A stretch of DNA of 64,000 bases from Ursus arctos (GCF_023065955.2 NW_026623056.1:85559256-85623255), one strand, 5' to 3'; positions 36,509 to 47,876 are shown, counted from the first letter of the stretch. The notes: generated from the letters alone by a model not told the origin. Numbers and translations are program-made.

Positions 36509-37574
36509 ATGAAAGAAGAGGACAAGGCCACAACCAGAGATCTAAGTGAAACAGAAATAAGTAACCTGCCTGATAGAGAATTTAAAGCAATGATCATAAG
36601 GATACTCACTGGACTTGAGAAAAAAGTGAAAGACATGAGTGAGTCCCTTAACACAGAGATAAGAAATAACATAGCAGAGATAAAGAGCTCAACAAATGAA
36701 ATGAGAAACACACTTAATGGAAGGAACAGCAGGATGAGAGAAGTAGAGGATGAGTTAGTGACCTAGAAGATAAAGTAATAGAAAGAAATCAAGCTGAACA
36801 AAAGAGAGAGAAAAGAATTATTTAAAATTAGAATAGACTTAGAGAACTCAGTAACTCCATCAAATGTAATAACATTCATATTATAGGAGTCCCAGAAGAA
36901 GAGAGAGAAAGGGGGAGGCAGAAAATTTATTTGAAGAAATAGTAGCTGAAAACATCCTAATCTGGGAAGGGAAACAGATATCCAGCTCCAGGGGGCACAG
37001 AGAGCCCCCAACAGAACCAAAAAAAGCAGACCAACACCAGTACATATTATTATTAAATTTGCAAAATATAGTAATAAAGAAAAAACTTTAAAAGCAGCAA
37101 GACAGGGGCTCCTGGGTGGCTCAGTCAGTTAAGCATCTGCCTTCAGCTTAGGTCATGACCCCAGGGTCTTGTGATTGAGCCACACATCAGGCTCCTTGCT
37201 CAGTGGGGAGCCTGCTTCTCCCTCTGCCTGCTGCTCCCCCTACTTGTGCTCACATGGTTTCTCTGTCAAATAAATAAATAAAATCTTTAAAAAAAAAAAA
37301 AAGGCAGCAAGACAAAAGAAGTCATTAACTTACAACGGAAAATCCATAAGGTTAGGAGGAGATTTTTCAACAGAAAGTTTGCAGGCTAGAAGAGAGTGGC
37401 ATGATATATTCAAAGTGCTGAATGGGAAAAATCTACAGCCAAGAATACTCTATCTAGGAAGGCTATCATTCAGAATACATGGAGAGATAAAAGAGTTTCC
37501 CAGGCAAACACAAACTAAAGGAGTTCATGACTACTAAACCAACTCTCCAAGAAATATTAAAAGTGATACCCTGA
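36509..37574 (+). pseudogene. L1A ORF1 remnant (RNA-binding chaperone), broken
   Basis: ORF1p is the trimeric nucleic-acid chaperone of the L1 ribonucleoprotein. The start at 36509 opens a charged, heptad-like region (about 85 codons, with EIRNNIAEIKSSTNEMRN) consistent with the coiled coil. It is ended by a stop near 36764. Further frames continue with an RRM-like segment including VITFI and a GVPEEE motif near 36890, and a C-terminal segment with ARREWHDIF (about 37385) and LQPRILYLGRLSF (about 37430). The terminal frame ends at tga 37572-37574. A SINE at 37105-37303 splits the RRM/CTD region, and frameshifts separate the pieces. Not translatable as one protein. Confidence 0.8.
37105..37303 (+). 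mobile_element. SINEC inside L1A ORF1
   Basis: Complete SINE with ggggctcctgggtggctcag head and AAATAAATAAATAAAATCTTT-type tail. TSD gcagcaagaca at 37094-37104 and 37304-37314 (11 bp exact). It interrupts the ORF1 remnant in sense orientation. Confidence 0.95.
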
Positions 37575-37667
37575 GTGGAAAGAGAGACCAAAAATGACAG
37601 TAGGAGACATAAAGGCAGTACAAACGATATTTCTGTTAAAAAAAATCAGTCAAGAAACTCACAAAAA

Positions 37668-37859
37668 GGGGCACCTGGGTGGTTCAGTCCTTAAGCGTCT
37701 GCCTTTGGCTCAGGGCGTGATCCCAGAGTCTTGGGATCAAGCCTCACATCGGGCTCCTCCACTGGGAGCCTGCTTCTTCCTCTCTCTCCCCCTGCTTGTG
37801 TTCCTTCTTTCTCTGGCTGTCTCCCTCTCTGTCAAATAAATAAATAAAATCTTTAAAAA
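37668..37859 (+). mobile_element. SINEC between L1A ORF1 and ORF2
   Basis: Complete SINE bounded by the 13-bp TSD aaactcacaaaaa at 37655-37667 and 37860-37872. Head ggggcacctgggtgg; tail aaataaataaataaaatcttt. Confidence 0.95.
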
Positions 37860-38568
37860 AAACTCACAAAAAAAGGATATGTAATATAATAACATATACC
37901 TAAAATTTGGGGAGGAGAGAAGAAAAGAATAGGTTCAAACTTCAACAACCATCAATTAATATAGAGTACCAATATGCAGAAGAGGTTGTATACAAACCTA
38001 GGGCAACATTATATCAAAAATCACTAATAAATAGGCAAACAAAAAAGAGAAAGAAATTCAAATATATCACTAAAGAAATCAGTAAAACATGAAAGAGAGT
38101 AAAACATGAAGAGATCAGAGAAAATCTTCAGAAACAACCACAAAACAGATAATAAAATGGCAATAGATACATATCTATCAATAATTACTTTGAATGTAAA
38201 TGAGCTCAATGCTCCAGTCAAAAGACATAGGGTAACAGAATGTATAAAAAGCAAGACCAATCTATATGCTGCCTATGAAAGACCCATTTTAGACCTAAAG
38301 ACAGCTGCAGTTTGAAAGTTAGAACATGGAGAAATATTTATCATGCAAAGGGATGTCAAAGGAAAGCTGAGTAGCAATACTTATATTGGGGGAAAAATGG
38401 TTTAAAACAGACTGTAACAAGATACAAAGAAGGACATTATATAATAATAAAGGGAACAATCCAACAAGAAGATATCACAAGTGTAAATATTTGTGCACCC
38501 AACATAGGAGCACCTAAATACATTAAACAGTTAATAACAAAAATAAAGGAATGAATCGATAATAATAC

Positions 38569-38590
38569 AATAATAATAGGGGACTTTAAC
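38569..38590. repeat. 22-bp TSD of L1C, left copy
   Basis: Begins aataataatagggg and ends ctttaac; identical to 41877-41898. The AAT-rich left part may partly be confounded with the L1C tail, but the gggga-ctttaac half is unambiguous. Confidence 0.93.
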
Positions 38591-40207
38591 TATGTTAATT
38601 CTTCCGATCCATGAGCATGGAATATCTTTCCATCTTTTTATGTCTTCCTCAATGTCTTTTAAGAGTGATTTATAGTTTCTAGAATAAAGGTCCTTTACGT
38701 CTCTGGTTAAGTTAATTCCAAGGTAACGTATGGTTTTTGGTGCTATTGTAAATGGGATGGATTCCCTGATTTCTCTTTCTTCGTTCTCGTTATTCGTGTA
38801 CAGAAATGCAACTGATTTCTGAGCATTGATTTTGTATCCCGCCACGTTACTGAATTGCTCTATAACTTCTAATAGTTTGGGAGTGGCTTCTTTTGGGTTT
38901 TCCATATAGAGTATCATGTCGTCTGCGAAGAGAGACATTTTGACTTCTTCTTTGCCGATTTGAATACCCTTGATCCCTTTTTGTTGTCTGATTGCTGTTG
39001 CAAGGACTTCTAGTACTATGTTGAATAATAGTGGCGAGAGTGGGCATCCTTGTCGTGTTCCTGATCTTAAGGGAAAGGCTTCCAGCTTTTCCCCATTGAG
39101 AATAATATTTGCAGTAGGCTTTTCATAGATGGCTTTTATGAGATTGAGAAATGTACCTTCTATTCCTACACTCTGAAGGGTTTTAATCAGGAAAGGATGC
39201 TGTATTTTGTCAAATGCTTTTTCGGCATCGATTGAGAGGATCATATGGTTCTTGAGTCTTTTCTTGTTGATATGATGTATCACGCTGATTGATTTGCGAA
39301 TATTGAACCACGCTTGCATCCCAGGTATGAATCCCACTTGATCGTGGTGGATAATCCTTTTAATGAACTGTTGGATTCTATTAGCAAGTATCTTGTTGAG
39401 GATTTTGGCGTCCATATTCATTAGGGAAATCGGTCTGTAATTCTCCTTTTTGAGGGGGTCTTTGCCTGGTTTGGGGATCAAGGTAATATTGGCCTCATAG
39501 AATGAGTTTGGTAGCTTTCCTTCTGTTTCTATTTTTTGAAATAGCTTTAGGAGAATAGGTATTATTTCTTCTTTGAATGTTTGGTAGAATTCCCCAGGAA
39601 AACCGTCCGGGCCTGGAGTTTTGTTATTTGGAAGGTTGTTTATCACTGATTCAATTTCTTCATAATTAATTGGCCTGTTTAAGAAATCAATTTCTTCCTT
39701 TTTCAATCTTGGTAGTTTATAGGTTTCCAGGAAGGATTCCATCTCTTCCAGATTGCTTAGTTTATTGGCATATAGCTGTTGATAAAAATTTCTAATAATC
39801 CTTCCAATTTCAATGGTGTTCGTCGTGACCTCTCCTTTTTCATTCATAATTTTAATAATCTGGGTCCTTTCTCTTTTCTTTTGGATAAGTCTTGCCAGTG
39901 GTCTGTCAATTTTATTGATTCTCTCCAAGAACCAGCTTCTAGTCCTGTTGATCTGCTCTACTGTACTTCTGGTTTCTGCTTGATTGATTTCAGCTTTAAT
40001 TTTGGTCAACTGCTTCCTTGTGCGTGGATTAGGCCTGTCCCTCTGTTGCTGTTCCAGCTTCTTGAGGTGAGAATATAAAAACTGCATTTTAGATTTTTCT
40101 ATTCTTTTGAGTGAGGCTTGGATGGCTATGTATTTCCCCCTTAAGACTGCCTTTGCAGTATCCCATAGGTTTTGGACTGTTGTATTTTCATTCTCATTGG
40201 TCTCCAT
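38591..40207 (-). pseudogene. L1C ORF2, inverted piece: reverse-transcriptase core
   Basis: A 538-codon open stretch from the ATG at 40205-40207 down to the inversion end at 38591; the frame then runs 20 codons into target DNA. In order: the Z region ([16 protein letters not shown] at residue 1), RT fingers ([10 protein letters not shown] near 198), motif A ([12 protein letters not shown] near 325), motif B ([13 protein letters not shown] near 385) and the catalytic FADD at residues 427-430, all intact. It has no endonuclease, no promoter in the right place and no C-terminal part. It is a sequence relic of retrotransposition, not a host gene, although gene finders may call it one. Confidence 0.93.
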
Positions 40208-41585
40208 GCTACCCAGAGCAATCTACACTTTCAATGCTATCCCGATCAAAATACCGAGAACGTTTTTCAAAGAACTGGAACAAATAGTCCTTAAATTTGT
40301 ATGGAACCAGAAAAGACCCCGAATCTCCAAGGAACTGTTGAAAAGGAAAAACAAAGCTGGGGGCATCACAATGCCGGATTTCGAGCTGTACTACAAAGCT
40401 GTGATCACAAAGACAGCATGGTACTGGCACAAAAACAGACACATAGACCAATGGAACAGAATAGAGAGCCCAGAAATGGACCCTCAGCTCTTTGGGCAAC
40501 TAATATTTGATAAAGCAGGAAAAAACATCCGGTGGGAAAAAGACAGTCTCTTCAATAAATGGTGCTGGGAAAATTGGACAGCTACATGCAAAAGAATGAA
40601 ACTTGACCACTATCTCACACCATACACAAAAATAAACTCCAAATGGATGAAAGACCTCGATGTGAGACAGGAATCCATCAAAATTCTAGAGGAGAACATA
40701 GGCAGCAACCTCTACGACATCAGCCAAAGCAACCTTTTTCATGACACATCCCCAAAGGCAAGAGAAACAAAAGATAAAATGAATTTATGGGACTTCATCA
40801 AGATTAAAAGTTTCTGCACAGCCAAGGAAACAGTCAGAAAAACTAAGAGGCAGCCCACGGAATGGGAGAAGATATTTGCAAATGACACTACAGATAAAGG
40901 ACTGGTATCCAAGATCTACAAAGAACTTCTCAAACTCAATACACGAGAAACAAATAAACAAATCAAAAAATGGGCAGAAGATATGAACAGACACTTTTCC
41001 AATGAAGACATACAAATGGCTAACAGACACATGAAAAAATGTTCAAAATCATTAGCCATCAAGGAAATTCAAATCAAAACCACACTGAGATACCACCTTA
41101 CGCCAGTTAGAATGGCAAAAATAGACAAGGCAAGAAACAACAATTGTTGGAGAGGATGTGGAGAAAGGGGATCCCTCCTACATTGTTGGTGGGAATGCAA
41201 GTTGGTACAGCCACTCTGGAAAACCGTGTGGAGGTCCCTTAAAAAGTTAAAAATTGAGCTACCCTATGATCCAGCCATTGCACTACTGGGTGTTTACCCC
41301 AAAGATACAGACGTAGTGAAGAGAAGGGCCATATGCACCCCAATGTTCATAGCAGCAATGTCCACAATAGCTAAATCGTGGAAGGAGCCGAGATGCCCTG
41401 CAACAGATGACTGGATTAAGAAGTTGTGGTCCATATATACAATGAAATATTACTCAGCAATCAGAAAGAATGAGTTCTCAACATTTGCTACAACATGGAC
41501 GGCACTGGAGGAGATAATGCTTAGTGAAATAAGTCAAGCAGAGAAAGACAACTATCATATGATTTCTCTCATCTATGGAACATAA
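40206..41585 (+). pseudogene. L1C ORF2, sense piece: C-terminal domain
   Basis: About 460 codons open to the taa at 41583-41585. Starts with [16 protein letters not shown], the segment that follows INIVK in intact L1. It includes [13 protein letters not shown] near residue 65 from 40206, and the C-terminal cysteine/histidine-rich region ([15 protein letters not shown] at about 41158-41205) thought to bind RNA. It ends with [10 protein letters not shown]. The open frame extends upstream to 40107 only because it reads through the inverted piece antisense. No translation is expected. Confidence 0.93.
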
Positions 41586-41960
41586 GAACTAGAATGATCA
41601 GTAGGGGAAGAAAGGGATAAAGAAAGGGGGGGTAATCAGAAGGGGGAATGAAACATGAGAGACTATGGACTATGAGAAACAAACTGAGAGCTACAGAGGG
41701 GAGGAGGGTGGGGGAATGGGATAGACCGGTGATGGGTAGTAAGGAGGGCACATATTGCATGGTGCACTGGGTGTTATACACAACTAATGAATCATCGAGC
41801 CTTACATCGAAAACCGGGGATGTACTGTATGGTGACTAACATAATATAATAAAAAATCATTATTAATAAAAAAAATAATAATAATAGGGGACTTTAACAC
41901 TCCGCTTACACCAATGGACAGATCATCTAAACAGAACATCAACAAAAAAACAATGGCTTT

Positions 41961-42173
41961 GGGGCACCTGGGTGACTCAGTCGGTTACACATCCAACTTC
42001 TAATTTCAGCTCAGATCAGATCTCTGAGTCATGAGATCAAGCCCTGCATTGGGCTCCATGCTCAACAGGAAGTCTGCTTGAGATTCCCTCTCTCCCTCTG
42101 TCCCTCCCTCTGCTCACTCTGTCTCTCTCTCTCTCTCTACCCTCCCCTAAAATAAATGAATAATTTTTTTTAA
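41961..42173 (+). mobile_element. SINEC inside L1A ORF2 endonuclease region
   Basis: ggggcacctgggtgactcag head, CT-rich middle and an AAATAAATGAATAA tail. TSD aatggcttt at about 41952-41960 and 42174-42182. The body is divergent, so it is one of the older SINEs in the nest. Confidence 0.93.
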
Positions 42174-43154
42174 AATGGCTTTGAATGGCACACTGGAACA
42201 GATGGATTTAACAGATATATTCAGAACATTCCATCCTAAAAGAGTAGAATACACATTCTTCTCAAGTGCACATAAAACATTCTCCAGAATAGATCACATA
42301 TTAACACACAAAACAAACCTCAACAAATTCAAGAAGACTGAAATCACACCATGTATGTTTTCTGACCACAATACTAGGAAACTAGAAGTCAACCAGAAGA
42401 AAAAATCTGGAAAGACCACAAATACATGGAGGAGGTTAAATAACATGCTACTAAATAATGAATAGGTCAATAAGGAAATCAAAGAAGAAATTTAAAAGTA
42501 CATGGAAACAAATGAAAATCAAAACACAACAGTCCAAAATCTCTGGGATGCAGTTCTAAGAGGGAAGTTTATAGCAATACAGGCCTATCTCAAGAAGCAA
42601 GAAAAATCGCAAATAAACAACCTAACCTTGCACCTAAAGGACCTAGAAAAAGAACAACAATCAAAACCTAAAATCAGCAGATGGAAGGAAATAATAAAGA
42701 TAGAGCAGAAATAAATGATACAGAAACTAAAAACAAAACAACGCCTCCCCCCCCAAAAAAAAAACAATAAAACAGGCCAATGAAACCAAGAGCTGGTTCT
42801 TTGAAAAAAAAAATCATTAAATTAACAAACCTCTAGCCAGACTTATAAAGAAAAAAGAGAAAGGACTCAAATAAATAAAATCACAAATAAGAGAGGAGAA
42901 ATAACAACCAACACCACAGAAATACAATCATTAGAGAATATTATGAAAAGGTATATGCAAAAAAATTGGCCAACTTAGAAGAAATGGATAAATTCCTAGA
43001 AACATATAACCTACCAAAACTGAAACAGGAGGAAATAGAAAATTTGAACAGACCAATAACCGGCAAAGAAATTCAGTCAGTAATCAAAAAACTCCCAACA
43101 GACAAAAGTCCAGGACCAGACAGCTTCATAGGAGAACATTTAAAAAACATTCCA

Positions 43155-43351
43155 GGGGTGCCTGGGTGGCACAGCGGTTAAGCATCTGCCTTCAGCTCAG
43201 GGCGTGATTCTGGCGTTATGGGATCGAGCCCCACATCAGGCTCCTCCGCTATGAGCCTGCTTCTTCCTCTCCCACTCCCCCTGCTTGTGTTCCCTCTCTC
43301 GCTGGCTGTCTCTATCTCTGTCGAATAAATAAATAAAATCTTTAAAAAAAA
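43155..43351 (+). mobile_element. SINEC inside L1A ORF2 RT region, young
   Basis: Near-consensus SINE with ggggtgcctgggtggcacag head and tcgaataaataaataaaatc tail. TSD aaaaaacattcca at 43142-43154 and 43352-43364 (13 bp exact). Confidence 0.96.
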
Positions 43352-44175
43352 AAAAAACATTCCAAAATATAGAAAAGGAAGGAAAACTTCCAAATTCATT
43401 CTATGAGGCCAGCATTAGCCTGATACTGAAACCAGATAAAAGCACCACTATAAAGAGAACCACAGGCCAATATCCCTAATGAATACAGATGCAAAAATTC
43501 TCAATAAAATACTAGCAAACCAAATTCAACAATACATTTTAAAAAATCATTCAACACAATCAAGTGGGATTTATTCTTAGGTTGCCAGGGTGGTTCAATG
43601 TACACAAATCAATCAATATGATATATCACAATTAGAGAAGGGATAAGAACTATACAATCATTTCAATAGACACAGAAAAAGCACTCAACAAAGTACAACT
43701 TCTATTCATGATTTTTTTAAAAAACCCTCAACAAAATAGATTTAGAGGGAACATACCTCAACATAATAAAGGCCATTTATGAAAAACCCACAGGTAACCT
43801 TATCCTTAATGTGGAAAAACTGAGAGCTTTTCCCCTAAGATCAGGAAAAACACAAGGATGTCCACTCTCACCACTTTTATTCAACATAGTACTGTAAGTC
43901 CAAGCTATAGCAATCAGACAACAACAACAACAACAAACATAAAAGGAATCTGAATCAGTAAAGAAGTAATATTCAGTATTTGCAGATTACATGATACTAA
44001 ATACAGAAAGCCTTAAGAACTCCACCAAAAGCAACAACAATAAAAACTGCTATTACTGATAAACGAATTCAGTAAAGTCACAGGATATAAAATCAACATA
44101 CAGAGATTTGTTCCAATTCTCTAAACCAATAATGAAGCAGCAGAAAGAGAAATTAAGAAAACAGTCCCATTTACA

Positions 44176-44179
<4 letters not shown>

Positions 44180-44207
<28 letters not shown>
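44180..44207. repeat. (AC)n microsatellite inside L1A
   Basis: Fourteen AC units that expanded within the L1A ORF2 sequence. Confidence 0.93.
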
Positions 44208-44209
<2 letters not shown>

Positions 44210-44407
44210 GATACCTAGGAATAAACATAACCAACAAAGTGAAAGACCTGTATTCAGAAAACTATAAAACATGGATGAATGAAATTCAAGAAGACACGAA
44301 GAAATGGAAAGACATCCCATGCTCATGGATTAAAAGAATATTGTTAAAATGTCTATACTAACTAAAGCAATCTACGCATTTAATGCAATCCCTATCAAAA
44401 AAAGATA

Positions 44408-44596
44408 GGGGACCTGGGTGGCTCAGTGGTTAAATGTCTACCTTTAGCTCAGGTCATGATCTTAGGGTTCTGGGATCAAGCCCCATGTCAGTCTCCCTGC
44501 TCCACGGGGATTCTGCTCCCCACTCTCCCTCTGCCCTTCCCCCCACTCGTGCTCTCTTCCTCTCTTTTTCTCAAATAAGTAAAATCTTTAAGGAAA
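44408..44596 (+). mobile_element. SINEC at the L1A/L1B junction
   Basis: ggggacctgggtggctcagt head; tail caaataagtaaaatctttaagg. TSD aaaaaaagata at 44397-44407 and 44597-44607. Because the duplicated string spans the L1A-L1B join, the SINE arrived after L1B. Confidence 0.93.
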
Positions 44597-44607
44597 AAAA
44601 AAAGATA

Positions 44608-45502
44608 ATCTCTTCAACAAATGGTGTTGGGAAAACTGGACAGCAACATGCAGAAAAACAGAACTGAACTGTTTTCTTACACCATACACAAAAATAAATT
44701 CAAAATGGATGAAAGACCTAAATGTAAGATAGGAAACCATCGAAATCACAGAGGAGAAAAGAGGCAGCAACCTCTTTGACCTGAGCCACAGCAACTTCTT
44801 ACATCTAGTAAGCAACATCTTACATCTCTGGAGGCAAGGGAAACAAAAGCAAAAATGAACTATCGGGACCTCACCAAGATAAGAAACTTCTGCACAAAGA
44901 AGTAAATCATCAACAAAACTAAGAGGCAACCAATGGAATGGGAGAAAATATTTGAAATGACATATCAGATAAAGGGCTAGTATCCAGAATCTATAAAGAA
45001 CTCATCAAAATATCAATGCCCCAAAACTAAATAAGAAATGGGCAGAAGACATGAACAGACATTCCTCCAAAAAAGACATACAAATGGCTTACAGACACAT
45101 GAAAAGGTGCTCAACATCACTCATCATCAGGGAAATACAAATCAAAACCACAATGAGACACCACCTCACACTGGTCAGAATGGCTAAAATTAACAACTCA
45201 GGAAACAACAGATATTGGTGAGGATGTAGAGAAAGGTTAACCCTTTGCACTCTTGGTGGGAATGCAAAATGGTGCGGCCACTCTGGGAAACAAGATGGAG
45301 GTTCCTCAAAAAGTTAAAAATAGAAACCCTACAGCCCAACAATTACACTACTAGGTATTTATCCAAAGGATACAAAAATGCTGTTTCTTAGGGGCATATG
45401 CACCCCAATGTTTATAGAAGCACTATCAACAATAGCCAAATTATGGAAACAGCCCAAATGTCCATTGACTGATGAATGGATAAAGAAGATGTAGTATGTA
45501 TG

Positions 45503-45544
<42 letters not shown>

Positions 45545-45681
45545 GGAATATTACTCGGCCATCAAAAAGAATGAAATCTTGTCATTGCAACAACATTGAT
45601 GGAACTAGAGTGTATTATTCTAATCAAAAGAAGTCAGAGAAAGACAAATATCATATGCTTTCACTCATATGTGGAATTTAA
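44608..45681 (+). pseudogene. L1B ORF2 C-terminal remnant
   Basis: Frame-broken remains of the ORF2 C-terminus, with recognisable [12 protein letters not shown], [22 protein letters not shown] and final YHMLSLICGI codons. A CA repeat at 45504-45542 has expanded inside the codons for the terminal [14 protein letters not shown] region. The stop is at 45679-45681. Non-functional. Confidence 0.8.
45504..45542. repeat. (AC)n microsatellite inside L1B
   Basis: About 19 AC units grown from a tatatacaca string within L1 ORF2. Confidence 0.95.
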
Positions 45682-47511
45682 GAAACAAAACAGATGAACA
45701 TAGGGGAAGGGAAGGAAACATATAGTAAGATAAAAACAGAGAGGGAAGCAAACCGTAAGAGACTTTTAACTACAGAGAACAAACTGAGGGTTGCTGGAAG
45801 GGTCCAGTGTGGGGGCTGCAGTAAACGGGTGATGAGCATTAGGAAGGCACTTATTGGATGAACACTGGGTGTTATATGTAAGCGATGAATCACTAAATTT
45901 TGCTTCTGAAACCAATACTATACTATATGTTAACTAACTTAAATTTAAATCTAAAAAAAAAAAAAAACCAACAGCACTTTTTCATAGAACTAGAATAAAA
46001 AATCCTAAAATTTGTATGGAACCACAAAAAACCCCAAATAGCCAAAGCAATCCTGAAAAAGAAAAGAAAAGCTGGAGGCATCACAATTCCGACTTCAAGT
46101 TCTAATTGAAAGCTGTAGTAATCAAAACAGTACGATACTGGCACAAAATAAACACATAGATCAATAGAACAGAAAACCCAGAAATAAACCCACAATTATA
46201 TGGTCAATTAATCTTTGACAAAGCAGAAAAGAATATCCAATGGAAAGAAGACAGTTCCTTCAACAAATGGTGTTGGGAAAACTGGACAGCAACATGCAAA
46301 ATAATGAAACTGGACAACTTTCTTACACCATACATAAAAATAAACTCAAAATGGATTAAAGACCTAAATGTAAGGCCTGAAACTGTCAAAATCCTAGAAG
46401 AGAATACAGGTAGTAATTTCTTTGACATTGGCCATAGCCAATATCTCCTTTCAAGATATGTCTCCTTAGGCAAGGGAAACAAAAGCAAAAATAAACTCTT
46501 GGGACTACTTCAAAATAAAAAGCTTCTGCATGGTGAAGGAACAACCAACAAAACTAAAAGCAACCTACAGAATGGGAGAAGATATTTGCAAATGACAAAT
46601 CCAATAAAGGGCTAGTATACAAAATACATAGAGAACTTATAAAACTCAACATCCAAAAATCAAATAATCCAAATAAAAAATGGGCAAACGACATGAACAG
46701 ACATTTCTCCAAAGAAGACAACCAAATGGCCAACAAACACATGAAAAGATGCTCATCATCACTTGGCATCAGGGAAATGCAAATCAAAACCACACTGAGA
46801 TATTACCTCACACCTGTCAGAATAGCTAAAATCAACAACACAAGAAACACTCATACACTGTTAGCGGAAATGCAAACTGGGGCAGCCACTGTGGAAAACA
46901 GTATAGAAATTCCTCAAAAATTTAATAGAACTACCGTATGATCCAGCAATTGTACTATTGGGAATCTACCTATAGAATACAAGAACACTAAATCAAAGGA
47001 TACATGCACCACTATGTTCATAGCAGCATTATTCATAATAGCCAAGATATGGAAGCAGCCCAAGTGTCCATTGATTGATGAAAGGATAAAGAAAATGTGG
47101 TATAAATACACAATTGAATACTATATAGCCATAAAAAAGAATGAAATCTTGCCATTTGCAACAACATGGATGGAGCTAGAGAGTATAAGCAAAATAAATC
47201 AGGCAGAGAAAGACAAATACCATATGATTTCATTCATATATGGAATTTAAGTAATAAAACAAACAAGCAAAGGGAAAAAATAATAAAGAGAAAGCAAGAA
47301 ACAGACTCTTAATTATAGAGAACAATCTGATGGTTACCGGGGTGGGGGGGGGGAGATGGGTGAAATAGGTGACAGGGATTAAGGACTGCACATGTGATGA
47401 GCACAGGGTGATATGTGGAACTGCTGAATTACTATTCTGTATACCTGAAACTAAAAGAATGCTATATGTTAACTGGAATTAAAATAAAAACTTAAATTTT
47501 AAAAAAAGGAC

Positions 47512-47871
47512 TGCTATAGGCTAAATGTTTGTGGTCCCCCAAAATTCATATGTTAAATCCCAAAGCCTAGTGTGATAGTATTTGGAGGTGGGGCCTTTGG
47601 GAGGTAATTAGGTATGAGGGTGGGGCCCTCATGAACAGAATTAGTGCTCTTATAAAAGAGACCCCACTGAGCTACCCCACCTCTCCTGCATGTGAGGACA
47701 CAGTGAGAAGATGGCCATCTATGAACCATGAAGCTGCTCCTCACCAGACAGAATTTGCTGGCACCTTGATCTTAGACTTTCAGCCTCCAGAACTATGGGA
47801 AACAAATTTCTGTTGTCGATAAACCATCCAGTCTATTGTATCTGTTATAGCAACTCAAATGGACTAAGACA
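47512..47871 (+). mobile_element. MLT1A solo LTR (main part)
   Basis: Near-complete LTR of the ERVL-MaLR family MLT1A: tgctataggctaaatgtttg start, cccccaaaattcatatgtta, ggaggtggggcctttgggag, atgagggtggggccctcatg, cttataaaagagacccc, gtgaggacacagtgagaag, ggcaccttgatcttagac, cagcctccagaactatggg with the aacaaatttctgttgt poly(A) region, and ggactaagaca at the end. No internal region or second LTR is present, so it is a solo LTR. The 5-bp TSD agaac lies at 47872-47876, with its partner at 35205-35209, on the far side of L1A. Confidence 0.9.
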
Positions 47872-47876
47872 AGAAC

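Larger units (their letters stand above)
38591..41876 (+). mobile_element. L1C: young twin-primed L1 with 5' inversion
   Basis: The 3' half (40206-41876) is in sense orientation and holds the end of ORF2, the 3' UTR and an A-rich tail. The 5' half (38591-40205) is inverted and holds the preceding part of ORF2. The inverted segment stops at ORF2 codons INIVK and the sense segment starts at LPRAIY, which are nearly adjacent in an intact L1, so almost nothing was lost. A 22-bp TSD flanks the whole. This is the textbook product of twin priming. Both halves remain open, marking a recent insertion. The element lacks everything 5' of the Z region and cannot move. Confidence 0.95.
44401..45965 (+). 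mobile_element. L1B: L1 3' fragment inserted in L1A
   Basis: L1A ORF2 reaches the codons for NAIPIK at about 44385-44400. The next L1A codons appear only at 45966 (ccaacagcactttttcatag). Between them lies another L1 3' part in the same orientation: ORF2 from the segment matching SLFNKWCW onward, a stop at 45681, a 3' UTR ending in ttaaatttaaatct, and an A run at 45952-45965. The SINE at 44408-44596 sits near its 5' end. The divergence of L1B from L1A resembles that of older carnivore L1s. No long TSD is visible beyond shared A residues. Confidence 0.85.
38157..47250 (+). pseudogene. L1A ORF2 remnant (endonuclease / reverse transcriptase), broken
   Basis: ORF2p supplies the APE-like endonuclease and reverse transcriptase for target-primed reverse transcription. 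The endonuclease N-terminus starts at 38157 (LNVNELNAPVKRHRV near residue 12-26). It is cut at 38590 by L1C, resumes at 41899 with GDFNTPLTPMDR, and continues through SRIDHILTHK and SDHNTRKLE (about 42285-42390), the Z region ([16 protein letters not shown] at 42502) and the RT fingers (PGPDSF at 43111). The catalytic FADD box reads FADY at 43979-43990. The C-terminal part resumes after L1B at about 45966 and ends at the stop 47248-47250. Many frameshifts and stops, two SINEs and two L1 insertions make it non-functional. Confidence 0.88.
35217..47504 (+). mobile_element. L1A: old full-length L1, host of seven later insertions
   Basis: A complete L1 in sense orientation: 5' UTR from about 35220, ORF1 remnant, ORF2 remnant and a 3' UTR ending in an A-rich tail at about 47490-47507. 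Imperfect target-site duplications (aagaactgctatga at 35204-35217 and aaggactgctata at 47505-47518) bracket it. Subtracting later insertions leaves roughly 6.5 kb, the usual full L1 length. Inside it lie SINEs at 37105, 37668, 41961, 43155 and 44408, the twin-primed L1C (38591-41876) and the fragment L1B (44401-45965). Both ORFs carry many stops, so it is dead. Confidence 0.88.
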
